DNA from: Caldalkalibacillus thermarum
GTDB lineage: Bacteria > Bacillota > Bacilli > Caldalkalibacillales > Caldalkalibacillaceae
DNA length: 45,512 nucleotides
Assembly: GCF_014644735.1 (NCBI RefSeq)
Contig: NZ_BMKZ01000024.1
Span: 496 to 46,007, forward strand
Direction of reading: 5' to 3'
Position numbers and translations under genes: made by a program. Under the pieces are notes generated by a model that saw nothing but the letters and a program-made list of their open reading frames with translations, was not told where the DNA came from and did no database searches. Of the stretch, positions 9,701 to 16,283 are shown piece by piece. Within the stretch, counting starts at the first letter, position 1, and every line of letters starts with the position of its first letter.

Positions 9701-10152
9701 ATGTCTCGGTTCTGGATACGCCAACCTTCTTCTACGGATTGCGCCTTGGAGAAGAAGTGGCGGTTGAAATCGAACAAGGAAAAACGTTAATTGTCTCCCT
9801 TGTCTCTGTGGGAGAGGTTCAGGCAGACGGAACAAGAACCATTTATTTTGAATTAAATGGTCAGCCCCGTGAAATCCGGGTGGTGGATGAGTCAGCCGAA
9901 AAAGAAGTGGTGACAAAAGAAAAGGCCGATCCGGCCAATCCGAACCATATTGCCGCCACCATGCCAGGTACCGTGGTGAAAGTGTTGGTTAAAGAAGGAG
10001 AAGAGGTGAAAAAAGGGGAACATCTCATGGTCACTGAAGCGATGAAGATGGAAACGACGATTCAAGCCCCACGGGACGGTAAAATCGGGCGGATTGTGAT
10101 TCGTGAGGGTGAAAGTATTTCCGCAGGCGATTTGCTGATTGTGATGGATTAA
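6691..10152 (+). CDS. pyc: Pyruvate carboxylase
   Basis: This anaplerotic enzyme carboxylates pyruvate to oxaloacetate using ATP, bicarbonate and biotin. The 1153-residue single chain matches the family's usual length. Domains in order are biotin carboxylase (about 10-465; VANRGEIAIRIFRA, ATP-grasp AASGGGGRGMR), carboxyltransferase (about 535-830; TTFRDAHQSL with metal site HTHDTSGN), the tetramerisation region, and a C-terminal biotin carrier domain with VTEAMKMETT, biotinyl-lysine 1119. The ATG at 6691 has AAAGGAGA seven bases upstream and lies inside the end of ftsW, implying translational coupling. No clear terminator follows. In B. subtilis the ctaA/ctaB and caa3 oxidase genes come next; they are not here. 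Confidence 0.96.
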   Translation: MNKTHLRQRPFNKVLVANRGEIAIRIFRACTELNIRTVAIYSEEDRTSLHRFKADEAYLVGKGKGPIEAYLDIEGIIEIAKRHDVDAIHPGYGFLSENATFARRCEEEGIVFIGPKPEHIQIFGDKVQARKQAIEAGLPVIPGTEEPVSSLQEVLLFAKEHGYPFIIKAASGGGGRGMRIVNSREEVEEAFNRARSEARASFGSGDVYLEKYIERPKHIEVQILGDAQGHIVHLFERDCSVQRRYQKLVEVAPSVALDERLRQEICEAAVRLMKNVNYVNAGTVEFLVDKDGQFYFIEVNPRVQVEHTITELITGIDIVQSQIMIATGYSLHDEPLNIPRQEDISYRGYAIQCRVTTEDPANNFMPDTGKLLAYRTAGGFGTRLDAGNGFPGAVISPHYDSLLVKISTWAITYEQAASKMLRNLKEFRIRGVKTNIPFLENVVQHEAFLRGEYDTSFVDNTPELFVFPERRDRGTKLLQYIGETIVNGFPGLEKVEKKPNFPNPRVPVTSYKDPYPEGTKQILDQQGPEGLVNWIKDQKRLLLTDTTFRDAHQSLYATRFRTYDMLRVAEATGKLVSNLFSLEMWGGATFDVSMRFLKEDPWERLRRLREKVPNVLFQMLLRGANAVGYTNYPDNVIKEFVKASAENGIDVFRIFDSLNWLEGMRLAIEAVRENGKIAEASICYTGDIHDPSRSKYDLKYYVNLAKELEKAGAHILGIKDMAGLLKPYAAYDLISALKEAVDIPIHLHTHDTSGNGVAMYLKAAEAGVDIVDCAISSMSGLTSQPSMNALVAALKGQDRDTEVDLANLEKLSRYWEDVRRYYQGFDAGLLSTSTEVYQHEMPGGQYTNLQQQAKAVGLADRWEEVKEMYSRVNMLFGDIVKVTPSSKVVGDMALFMVQNNLTEEDVLERGESIDFPDSVVQFFQGYLGQPYQGFPKRLQQVILKGKEPITCRPGELLDPIDFEQVQRELEEKFERSFSKEEVLSYVLYPQVFEEFERHRQQYGDVSVLDTPTFFYGLRLGEEVAVEIEQGKTLIVSLVSVGEVQADGTRTIYFELNGQPREIRVVDESAEKEVVTKEKADPANPNHIAATMPGTVVKVLVKEGEEVKKGEHLMVTEAMKMETTIQAPRDGKIGRIVIREGESISAGDLLIVMD

Positions 10153-10301
10153 ACCGGCAACTCACCTTCAGTTAAGATAAATAGTTAAATATAGGAAAAA
10201 AGTCACATTTTTTAGCGCATACCCCCCTTAAAACAGGGCCACCCCCCGAATGATATGTGCGTAATCCAATAAAAAATTAAAATGAACAGGGGGTATTGAG
10301 C

Positions 10302-10556
10302 ATGAAAAAACTGAACAAATCTTTGCTGCTCACCTTGGTTTTGACTCTGGCACTTGGAGCTGCTTTGGTTGGCTGTAGCTCCCAAGATGCAGATGAGCCT
10401 GCCGAACAACCTGGTGTTGAAGACACCAACACCAACTTAGAAGATACAACAGATGAAGTAGAAGATGCTGACGCAGAAGTAGAAGAGGACGTTGAAGAGG
10501 ACGCTGAAGAAACTGATGCTGAGTTAGAAGAAGAGGAAGAAGACAACAACGCTTAA
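10302..10556 (+). CDS. Small, extremely acidic lipoprotein
   Basis: The 84-residue product has a lipoprotein signal peptide: positive N-terminus, hydrophobic core and lipobox LVGC, with the acylated cysteine at residue 25. The remaining 59 residues contain 30 Asp/Glu and no Lys or Arg, giving roughly minus 30 charges outside the membrane, with a low-complexity EDVEEDAEE style. ATG 10302 is 8 bases after AGGGGG; a TTG at 10296 is too close. It is followed by a terminator, so it is a single-gene unit. I know of no enzymatic domain. Acidic envelope proteins are typical of alkaliphiles, so a role in surface charge or cation retention is possible but only inferred. Confidence 0.85.
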   Translation: MKKLNKSLLLTLVLTLALGAALVGCSSQDADEPAEQPGVEDTNTNLEDTTDEVEDADAEVEEDVEEDAEETDAELEEEEEDNNA

Positions 10557-10584
10557 TTGACTGGAAACTTACCGTACAAACGGG

Positions 10585-10612
10585 CGGCTGCCTAATGATG
10601 GCAGCCGTTTTA
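10585..10612 (+). terminator. Terminator of the acidic lipoprotein gene
   Basis: CGGCTGCC (10585-10592) pairs perfectly with GGCAGCCG (10600-10607), followed by TTTTAT. Confidence 0.85.
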
Positions 10613-10638
10613 TCGTTATAAGGGGTAACAGATGGGAT

Positions 10639-10773
10639 CTAAGTGGAAGGTCGGTCTGATCCCGATAATTTTTTGTCGGTCAGATTCACTTTTTCTGACG
10701 GCTGGGCCTTTTTTTGCTTTTGCTCCAATGAATCTATGGAAGGGGTTTTTCGATTTTCATTTGCTTTCATCAT
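10639..10773 (-). CDS. SspM-like minor small acid-soluble spore protein
   Basis: A 44-codon minus-strand frame begins ATGATG after AGGAGAGG with good spacing. It encodes a hydrophilic, lysine-rich peptide ending LTDKKLSGSDRPST. This tail closely resembles the end of B. subtilis SspM as I remember it (LDKKLGGPNRPST). SspM is one of several tiny SASP-like proteins made in the forespore under sigma-G; its function is unknown. The N-terminal part (IDSLEQKQKK) also looks like SspM's central IDSLDKK region. A forespore-type promoter is visible upstream. The frame is short enough to be skipped by automatic annotation. It explains most of the otherwise empty 10613-11044 stretch. Confidence 0.72.
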   Translation of the reverse strand: MMKANENRKTPSIDSLEQKQKKAQPSEKVNLTDKKLSGSDRPST

Positions 10774-10802
10774 TCAATTCCTCTCCTAACTTGGTTTGAC
10801 CT

Positions 10803-10832
10803 TATATTGTCCAATTTTTTTCGCTTTCATTC
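10803..10832 (-). promoter_or_regulatory. Possible sigma-G/sigma-F promoter of the sspM-like gene
   Basis: On the minus strand GAATG (10832-10828) fits the sigma-G -35 GHATR, and CAATATA (10809-10803) matches the -10 CATNHTA with one mismatch at 18-base spacing. The predicted transcript starts about 22 bases before the start codon. Confidence 0.45.
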
Positions 10833-11044
10833 CATGCATGCTTCACCTTGGCAATCGCCGCTCTAAGAAGATCATCTTTGGGGTGCTTTTAATCTTTCCT
10901 CTATACACGAAGAGACGTATAATATTGATGGTTGGCCAAAGCGTTGTTTCTGGTTATTCTGTTGGGAGTTTTGAAGCATGATGTTTTTTTCACTGGTTGT
11001 TATGCCGATCCTTTTTATTCATTGCGGGAGGGAGAAAACTGACC

Positions 11045-11761
11045 GTGTCCGAACAGCCATGTCTTGTGATAAAAAATGTATCCAAGCGGTATCGTTCCGG
11101 GCGGTTTGTGCTGCGGAACATTAATCTGCAGGTTCCTCAAGGATATGTGTGTGGCATCGTGGGTGCTCCGGGAACTGGCAAAACAACACTGACCCGTCTC
11201 TTGGGGGGATTGATCCGCCCCACCAAAGGAGAAATTTGCATTTTTGGGCAAAACATTGCCCAGGATACGCCTTATTATCGTCAGTTGGTCAGTTGTGTCT
11301 TACATGACAGCGCCCTATATCCCAAGTTCAAAGTAAAGGATTTGTTGCGCTGGTTACAGCGTCTGTACCGCCATTGGGATGAAAAGCGGTGCTACTCCTT
11401 AGTGAGAGGTTTTGAAATTCCATTAAATAGGAAAGTGAACCAACTTTCTAAGGAGAAACACAATTGGCTGTCCCTGATTATCGCCCTGTCCGCCCGTCCC
11501 AAGTTGATGATTGTGGATGAACCTGGAAAAGAATTAAGCCCTGCCGAAAAACGGGAGATGTTAAAGTTGTTGGCCCAGGATGTTGTTAATCATGGAACCA
11601 CCATTGTGTTCACGACCAGTATAGAGGACGAGATAAGAGAATTTGCTGATTATGGGTTTCGGTTGGAAGCGGGGCAACTTTTTCCTTGTGAACTTAAGAA
11701 AGGGGTTGGACATGAAGCGTATATGCAGCCTTTTGCTATGGAAAGAATGGTTCAATCATAA
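11045..11761 (+). CDS. ABC transporter ATP-binding protein with degenerate motifs
   Basis: This is the nucleotide-binding subunit of an ABC-2 type system, with the permease encoded immediately downstream. Walker A (GAPGTGKTT, residues 40-48) and Walker B (LMIVDEP, 154-160) are intact. Other catalytic elements are altered: the signature reads LSKEK (134-138) instead of LSGGQ, the Q-loop region reads CVLHDSALYP without a glutamine, the D-loop is GKELSP, and the H-loop histidine is replaced in FTTSIEDE. Overall it resembles the YtrB/EcsA-like group. GTG 11045 follows GGGAGGGAG; the upstream in-frame start at 10997 has no ribosome site. TATAAT at 10918-10923 may be its promoter -10. The substrate is unknown. 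Confidence 0.85.
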   Translation: MSEQPCLVIKNVSKRYRSGRFVLRNINLQVPQGYVCGIVGAPGTGKTTLTRLLGGLIRPTKGEICIFGQNIAQDTPYYRQLVSCVLHDSALYPKFKVKDLLRWLQRLYRHWDEKRCYSLVRGFEIPLNRKVNQLSKEKHNWLSLIIALSARPKLMIVDEPGKELSPAEKREMLKLLAQDVVNHGTTIVFTTSIEDEIREFADYGFRLEAGQLFPCELKKGVGHEAYMQPFAMERMVQS

Positions 11762-12455
11762 AGGTTCTGTCCTGGGTTTGTTCTTATTTTTTCTGTTATC
11801 TCCAGTGTTTTATGCCATCCTGCTCCATCTCCCCCATCTGGAGCAGTCTGCTGTCTGGCAGGAGTGGAGAACTTGGTCCTTTTGGCAAGCTCAGTTCAAC
11901 TTGCTGTGGGACGGAGGGATTTTTGCTCTTGTCCCGTTCCACTTGCTGGCTGTCTTTATCTTTGGCGGGCGGCTGGTCATGAAGGAAAAAAAACAGCGTA
12001 CATTAGATTTTTTGCTCACGTTGCCCATCTCCAGGGGCCAGGCACTCAGCAGCAAATGGTGGTTTGGTGTCTTAAGTTTAAGTGTTATTTTTCTTGTGTG
12101 GTTGGGGCTGTTGGCCTTGGTGAGCGGTGGGCGCACGATTGATAAAGCGGCTTGGTCTCTGGCAGCGCTGCTTTTTGCCCTGTATGTGTTTGTGTTCAGC
12201 ATCGCTTTTTTCAATGCTGTTTTCACTCAGCGGCTTTGGATGCGCATGCTGCTGACCTTGAATATCTTAAGCTTGCCGTTCTTAGTTATTTTGGGCCTGT
12301 CTTGGTTGGGGGGATATACATTAGCTGACCTGCGTGCTTTTCGGGAGGAATGGAAGTGGCTAGAAGCCCCTGTTTTGCTTGGTCTCAGCTTTGTCTTATA
12401 CTGGCTGGCCAGAAGCGGAGTTAACTATGTGTCATTGCCGGCTGACAGAAAATAG
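11712..12455 (+). CDS. ABC-2 type membrane protein (permease)
   Basis: The 247-residue protein has about six hydrophobic segments and a cytoplasmic motif, VMKEKKQRTLDFLLTLPISR, typical of ABC-2/YtrC-like permeases just after the second membrane helix. Its ATG at 11712 lies inside the ATPase gene (50-base overlap) after AGGGG, so the two are translationally coupled and should form one transporter. Frames opening at 11643 are not supported by a ribosome site. No substrate-binding protein or GntR regulator is adjacent, which argues for an exporter or envelope function. The substrate is unknown. Confidence 0.85.
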   Translation: MKRICSLLLWKEWFNHKGSVLGLFLFFLLSPVFYAILLHLPHLEQSAVWQEWRTWSFWQAQFNLLWDGGIFALVPFHLLAVFIFGGRLVMKEKKQRTLDFLLTLPISRGQALSSKWWFGVLSLSVIFLVWLGLLALVSGGRTIDKAAWSLAALLFALYVFVFSIAFFNAVFTQRLWMRMLLTLNILSLPFLVILGLSWLGGYTLADLRAFREEWKWLEAPVLLGLSFVLYWLARSGVNYVSLPADRK

Positions 12456-12482
12456 CATATCCCTCAGTGGTTAGCACAAAAG

Positions 12483-12539
12483 AAAAACCAGCTCTTTTCT
12501 CCTGCCATCTTCGACCAGGCAGGGGCAGAGCTGGTTTTT
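12483..12539. terminator. Bidirectional terminator between convergent genes
   Basis: Outer arms AAAAACCAGCTCT (12483-12495) and AGAGCTGGTTTTT (12527-12539) enclose an inner stem, CCTGCC with GGCAGG. It ends both the ABC operon and the minus-strand permease gene. Confidence 0.85.
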
Positions 12540-12558
12540 CAAGTTGTTAGCACTGTGG

Positions 12559-13614
12559 CTAAATCTTGAAATTGAGGCGGATCAGGCCCGCTTCTTTCGC
12601 AGATAGGAAGGCAATAATCAGCAAGGGTCCGGCAATGAGGCCAACCACACCCAAAAAGTAAAATCCCAGGTAAATACCCACTAAAGTGGGCAAAGGAGGC
12701 AATCCGATCTGATCTCCCATCACTTTTGGTTCAACGGTACGGCGGATGGTTAACAACACCATAGCCAGGATTAGCAGTTGAAAACCTGTATGCGTATCTC
12801 CCGTGATCAGATTAAATATGCCCCAAGGCGCCAGAATGACAATAGATCCAATAATGGGAATAAAATCGATAATCCAAATGATCACCGCCATCAATAAAGC
12901 GTTGTGGGGAGAGATCAGCAGCAGACCAATATAGGACACAATAAAAATAATAATACTGACCAAAAACTGGGCCTTAAAAAAGCCTGTAAAGACGCGGGAC
13001 AAGCGCTGAAACATATAGCGGACCTTCTCCGCATTTTCCTCCTTAAACATGCTGTAAAACCCTTCAATGTACCGGGGAAGCTCTTTGCTGAATAAAAACA
13101 GGGCAATCAAATAAATTAAGATGACAACGATCAGATTGGGTATGGCCTGAACCCAGCTTGCTACGGCAGAAAGGGCTTGGCCGGAAATTTGGTTAGCTTT
13201 GCTGATGATCAGGAAGCTCTGCCTTTGAATTTCTTCCACCAGCGGCTGGGGCAGTGTAGCAATCGTTTCATTAAATTGTTCGATGGCATTCTCCACAAAG
13301 AAAGTCACTTCAATCATGTAGTAGGGCAGACGGTCGATAAACTTCATCGCCTCGTTAACCAATTTGGTAATTCCCAGGTAGAACAAGATGCCGATAAAAC
13401 AGACAAAAAAAATAAAGACAATGGTGACAGCCACCAGCCGATGCTTCAAGTGCAACGTTCTTTGGGTCAATTTGACGAGCGGCTCCAGCATTAATGCTGT
13501 AACAAAAGCCAGAATCAAGGGCATAAACACAGATAAATACTGATATAAAATGAACCCGCTGATCAACAGCACAACGGCAATCAGGATACGTTTGGGTGTG
13601 ATGATCTCTTTCAA
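12559..13614 (-). CDS. AI-2E family transporter (YtvI-like)
   Basis: This polytopic protein of the AI-2E/UPF0118 family has paired N-terminal helices (RILIAVVLLISGF and following), a soluble middle region and the conserved C-terminal cluster DFIPIIGSIVILAPWG and VEPKVMGDQIGLPPLPTLVGIY. Family members export small molecules or act as Na+(Li+)/H+ antiporters in some alkaliphiles; B. subtilis YtvI is a sporulation membrane protein. The start is best taken as TTG 13614, with AAAGGAG nine bases upstream, giving 351 residues. The ATG at 13656 overlaps a TATAAT box at 13655-13660. The gene stands alone on the minus strand. Confidence 0.85.
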   Translation of the reverse strand: MKEIITPKRILIAVVLLISGFILYQYLSVFMPLILAFVTALMLEPLVKLTQRTLHLKHRLVAVTIVFIFFVCFIGILFYLGITKLVNEAMKFIDRLPYYMIEVTFFVENAIEQFNETIATLPQPLVEEIQRQSFLIISKANQISGQALSAVASWVQAIPNLIVVILIYLIALFLFSKELPRYIEGFYSMFKEENAEKVRYMFQRLSRVFTGFFKAQFLVSIIIFIVSYIGLLLISPHNALLMAVIIWIIDFIPIIGSIVILAPWGIFNLITGDTHTGFQLLILAMVLLTIRRTVEPKVMGDQIGLPPLPTLVGIYLGFYFLGVVGLIAGPLLIIAFLSAKEAGLIRLNFKI

Positions 13615-13777
13615 TGCTGCTCTCCTTTCTGTGGACACGAGTCCCGTTATTTTCATTATAGTATTTAATGGCGGACAGTTCTAGTCCTCCCAGGTATGAT
13701 TTCAGTTTTTCAACAAGGACTTTAGGGCATGTTTGGTGAATAACATAAAGAGGTAAAACATAGAAGGAGGGAGTTTG

Positions 13778-14563
13778 ATGGACTTACATTATGATGGTAA
13801 AGTGGTGCTGGTCACGGCTGCCAGTAAAGGACTGGGTAAAGCGAGTGCCATGGCTCTGGCCAGGGAAGGGGCCCGGGTCATCATCTCCAGCCGTAGCCAA
13901 GAGGCTCTGGCTAAGGCGGCTGAGGAAATCGAACAACAAACAGGCCAAAAAGTGCTGACCATTCCGGCTGATGTGTCCAAGCCGGAAGATGTGAAACGCC
14001 TTTTTGATGAGGTCAAGAAAGTCAGTGATCAATTATTTGGCTTGGTGTGCAATGCAGGAGGTCCTCCAGCCGGCTCATTTTTGTCCTTTACTGACGATGA
14101 CTGGCAACGGGCGTTTGAAACCAACCTGCTCAGTGTGGTGCGTCTGGTCCGGGCCAGTGTGCCACTTATGGAAGCCAATGGCGGCCGGATCGTGGCCATT
14201 GCTTCGTCTTCCGTCAAGGTGCCTATTCCTGGCTTGATTCTTTCCAACACCATGCGGGCAGGGGTTCAAGGGCTGATGAAAACCTTATCCATCGAATTGG
14301 CCGAAAAAGGGATATTGGTGAACACGGTCTGCCCAGGACGCATCGCCACTGACCGCTTGCGTGCCTTAGATGAGTCCCGTGCGCAACGGGAAGGAAAAAC
14401 GCTGGAAGAGGTTCAGCAGGAATCCCTTAAAGACATCCCCTTGAAACGGTACGGCGAGCCCCATGAATTTGGTCAGCTGGTTGCCTATCTCTTGTCACCT
14501 GCGAACACCTATTTGACGGGATCCACCTACATGGTAGACGGAGGAATGGTGAAAGCATTGTAG
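13778..14563 (+). CDS. Atypical short-chain dehydrogenase/reductase
   Basis: The 261-residue protein has the SDR Rossmann fold: cofactor loop TAASKGLG (13-20), SSRS after beta-2, NAG (92-94), N116 and the C-terminal YLTGSTYMVDGG. The arginine in SSRS suggests NADP(H). The active-site helix, however, reads LSNTMRAGVQG, so the catalytic Tyr-x3-Lys is replaced by Ser156-x3-Arg160, while the serines at 143-145 remain. Enzymes of this divergent subgroup are common in Bacillaceae but I know of no defined substrate. ATG 13778 follows AAGGAGGGAG. An ordinary dehydrogenase assignment such as FabG would be unsafe. Confidence 0.85.
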   Translation: MDLHYDGKVVLVTAASKGLGKASAMALAREGARVIISSRSQEALAKAAEEIEQQTGQKVLTIPADVSKPEDVKRLFDEVKKVSDQLFGLVCNAGGPPAGSFLSFTDDDWQRAFETNLLSVVRLVRASVPLMEANGGRIVAIASSSVKVPIPGLILSNTMRAGVQGLMKTLSIELAEKGILVNTVCPGRIATDRLRALDESRAQREGKTLEEVQQESLKDIPLKRYGEPHEFGQLVAYLLSPANTYLTGSTYMVDGGMVKAL

Positions 14564-14649
14564 ATTTGATAAAATCTAAGGTGATCTGCTGTTAAAAAAG
14601 TTACATTGGTCATAAACTGATAGTAGAGCATGCTAAAGGAGTGAATATG

Positions 14650-15027
14650 ATGGAGGAAACTAAAGAAAAAGGCATTGTGCGCATAGCTGATGATGTGGTG
14701 GCGGTTATCGCCAGCATTGCCACCCTGGATACGGAAGGTATTACGAGCATGTCAGGTGGGATTGTGGAAGGCTTTGCCCGGCGTGTGAGTGGCAAGCAGG
14801 TCCACAAAGGCGTGCAGGTCAACATCAACAATAATGAGGCAACCATCAATTTGAGAGTGATCGTGCAGTACGGACAAAAAATTGATGAGGTGTGCCGCAA
14901 TGTTCAGCACAATGTAAAAGAAGCCGTTGAAAATATGACTGGCATGTATGTCAATGAAGTGAACGTCCGTGTAGAAGGGGTTGATTTTGGCCAGTCTGCC
15001 GAACAGGCTGAGGCCTCAGAGAAATAA
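14650..15027 (+). CDS. Asp23/Gls24 family envelope stress protein
   Basis: The 125-residue protein matches the Asp23/Gls24 (DUF322) fold: GIVRIADDVVAVIASIATL, EGITSMSGG and the C-terminal MTGMYVNEVNVRVEGVDF. Members are abundant membrane-associated or cytosolic proteins linked to cell-wall stress and alkaline shock; AmaP anchors Asp23 in Staphylococcus, but no amaP is adjacent. In-frame starts exist at GTG 14641, ATG 14647 and ATG 14650. AAAGGAG ends at 14641, so 14650 gives the best spacing. It is a single-gene unit with a strong terminator. Family-level confidence is high; the specific function is unknown. Confidence 0.9.
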   Translation: MEETKEKGIVRIADDVVAVIASIATLDTEGITSMSGGIVEGFARRVSGKQVHKGVQVNINNNEATINLRVIVQYGQKIDEVCRNVQHNVKEAVENMTGMYVNEVNVRVEGVDFGQSAEQAEASEK

Positions 15028-15033
15028 TGTGAT

Positions 15034-15070
15034 AAAAAATGACCTTCCTGAGTCAGGAGGTCATTTTTTT
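15034..15070. terminator. Bidirectional terminator between the asp23-like and yugN-like genes
   Basis: AAAAAATGACCTTCCTGA and TCAGGAGGTCATTTTTT pair almost perfectly, with one mismatch. T runs are present in both directions. Confidence 0.88.
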
Positions 15071-15109
15071 TTGCAGAATCTCCATTGTGATCTGCTCTTT
15101 TAATGTCTT

Positions 15110-15493
15110 TTAATGGGCCATGTGTTCTTGTTCGTGCTCTTCTTTCACTTTAAGCAACTTATTCAGCTCAGCCAGCTTTTCCTTGGCCCGGTTTAAGGCA
15201 TGTTTGGGAAAGTCGTAATCATAGGCAACACCGTGAGGAAAGGTGTGCACGCCAATGTACGGTTCACCGATTTTCACAATGGCGTGGCCGCTATCTTCAA
15301 TGATCCCCTCAACCGCTTCAACCGGTACACGAATATAGTAAGTTTTTCCATCTTTGCTGTCGACATATTTATAATCATAGGTGGCCCGTTTGTAATCCCA
15401 AGCCCAGCGCACAAAGCCCACATGGTTCATGGCAACGTCCAGGTCCCGGATCGAAATTTCTTTGCCTTCCAAGCCTGTATCCTTAATGATCAT
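15110..15493 (-). CDS. YugN-like family protein
   Basis: The 127-residue soluble protein begins with a pattern I associate with the YugN-like family (LEGKEISIRDLDVAMNHVGF, WAWDYKRATYDYKY). It continues with YYIRVPVEAVEG and ends in a charged helix rich in His and Glu (EEHEQEHMAH). ATG 15493 is preceded by AAAGGAGG at good spacing. The biochemical function is unknown. It lies divergent to the CBS gene with about 170 bases between them. Confidence 0.75.
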   Translation of the reverse strand: MIIKDTGLEGKEISIRDLDVAMNHVGFVRWAWDYKRATYDYKYVDSKDGKTYYIRVPVEAVEGIIEDSGHAIVKIGEPYIGVHTFPHGVAYDYDFPKHALNRAKEKLAELNKLLKVKEEHEQEHMAH

Positions 15494-15666
15494 TGACGAT
15501 TCCTCCTTTTGCCCGTTTCATCTTTATCTATGATAGTATGAAAGACATGAAGATGCAAATGGTTTCACCTTTTAAGCACAGGATTTCTTTAGCATGTATG
15601 ATTCATTTGACTTTGGGCAGGTTAAGATTGACCACGCATTTTTCAGCTTAACAAGGAGGTTAAAAC

Positions 15667-16125
15667 ATGGCACAGCAAACGATTAGCGATATTATGACCC
15701 GTCAGGTCAACTGCTGTATTCCTGAAGACAACATCTATGAAGCGGCAGTTAAAATGAAAACATGGGACGTTGGGATTATTCCTGTTGTTTCCAATGATCA
15801 GCTGCTCGGCGTGATTACTGACCGTGACATTGTGATTCGCGGGGTGGCTGAACGGAAACCTAATTCAACCCAAGTGACAGAAGTGATGACAGCCGATGTC
15901 ATTACTTGCAGTCCTGACACAACGGTAGATGAAGCTGCCCAATTAATGTCTCGCCATCAGATTCGCAGACTGCCGGTCGTAGAAGGCAACAAGCTGGTGG
16001 GTATTGTAGCGTTAGGGGATTTGGCTGTTCGTGAAATTCATGAGGATGAAGCAGAAGCAGCGCTGAGCGAGATTTCCGAAAGACGGGGCGAAACGGATAC
16101 TCAGTCTCCTACTTACCAATCGTAA
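15667..16125 (+). CDS. Protein with two CBS domains (YhcV-like)
   Basis: The 152-residue protein consists of a Bateman module: CBS1 about residues 8-65 (DIMTRQVNCC, GIIPVV, GVITDRDIVIR) and CBS2 about 70-130 (EVMTADVITC, HQIRRLPVV, GIVALGDLAV), plus a short acidic tail. Such modules bind adenine nucleotides or S-adenosyl compounds and act as energy or ligand sensors. The second motif matches B. subtilis YhcV; YlbB, encoded next to ylbC, is a possible alternative given synteny. AAGGAGG lies about eight bases before the ATG. A strong terminator follows, so it is monocistronic. Confidence 0.88.
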   Translation: MAQQTISDIMTRQVNCCIPEDNIYEAAVKMKTWDVGIIPVVSNDQLLGVITDRDIVIRGVAERKPNSTQVTEVMTADVITCSPDTTVDEAAQLMSRHQIRRLPVVEGNKLVGIVALGDLAVREIHEDEAEAALSEISERRGETDTQSPTYQS

Positions 16126-16164
16126 GCTGCTTCTTATTTCCTTATCCAATCGAGTAAAAGCCTT

Positions 16165-16190
16165 GAGTCTGCTTAGCAGACTCATTTTTT
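16165..16190 (+). terminator. Terminator of the CBS gene
   Basis: GAGTCTGC (16165-16172) pairs perfectly with GCAGACTC (16176-16183) around a 3-base loop, followed by ATTTTTTT. Confidence 0.92.
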
Positions 16191-16193
16191 TAC

Positions 16194-16222
16194 TTGAAAA
16201 AGAACATATGTTCGTTTATGAT
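16194..16222 (+). promoter_or_regulatory. Sigma-A promoter with LexA-type SOS box in the spacer
   Basis: TTGAAA (16194-16199) and TATGAT (16217-16222) are separated by exactly 17 bases. The spacer holds GAACATATGTTC (16202-16213), a perfect palindrome matching the Bacillus LexA/DinR core GAAC-N4-GTTC, including the RNRY centre. Bound LexA would block this promoter. LexA control is inferred from the match. Confidence 0.65.
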
Positions 16223-16250
16223 GTTTGTAAAGTGAAAGTTGAGGGAAAGA

Positions 16251-16283
16251 ATGATAACAAGAAGCGGAGTTGTAGCGGTATGA
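16251..16283 (+). CDS. Possible 10-codon leader peptide
   Basis: ATG 16251 follows GAGGGAAAG at about 5 bases and encodes MITRSGVVAV. Its TGA (16281-16283) overlaps the ATG (16280) of the next gene as ATGA, the usual geometry for translational coupling. The next gene itself has only a weak ribosome site, so coupling would make sense. This may also be chance. Confidence 0.3.
   Translation: MITRSGVVAV

Noticed and set aside
10277-10549. Serine-rich minus-strand frame of 90 codons
   Set aside because: It is the antisense shadow of the acidic lipoprotein gene: reversed GAA/GAT-rich codons read as Ser. It has no good start context.
16163-16279. N-terminal extension of the helical protein gene
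   Set aside because: The extended reading frame runs through a perfect terminator and the -35/-10 promoter, so it cannot be translated from that transcript.
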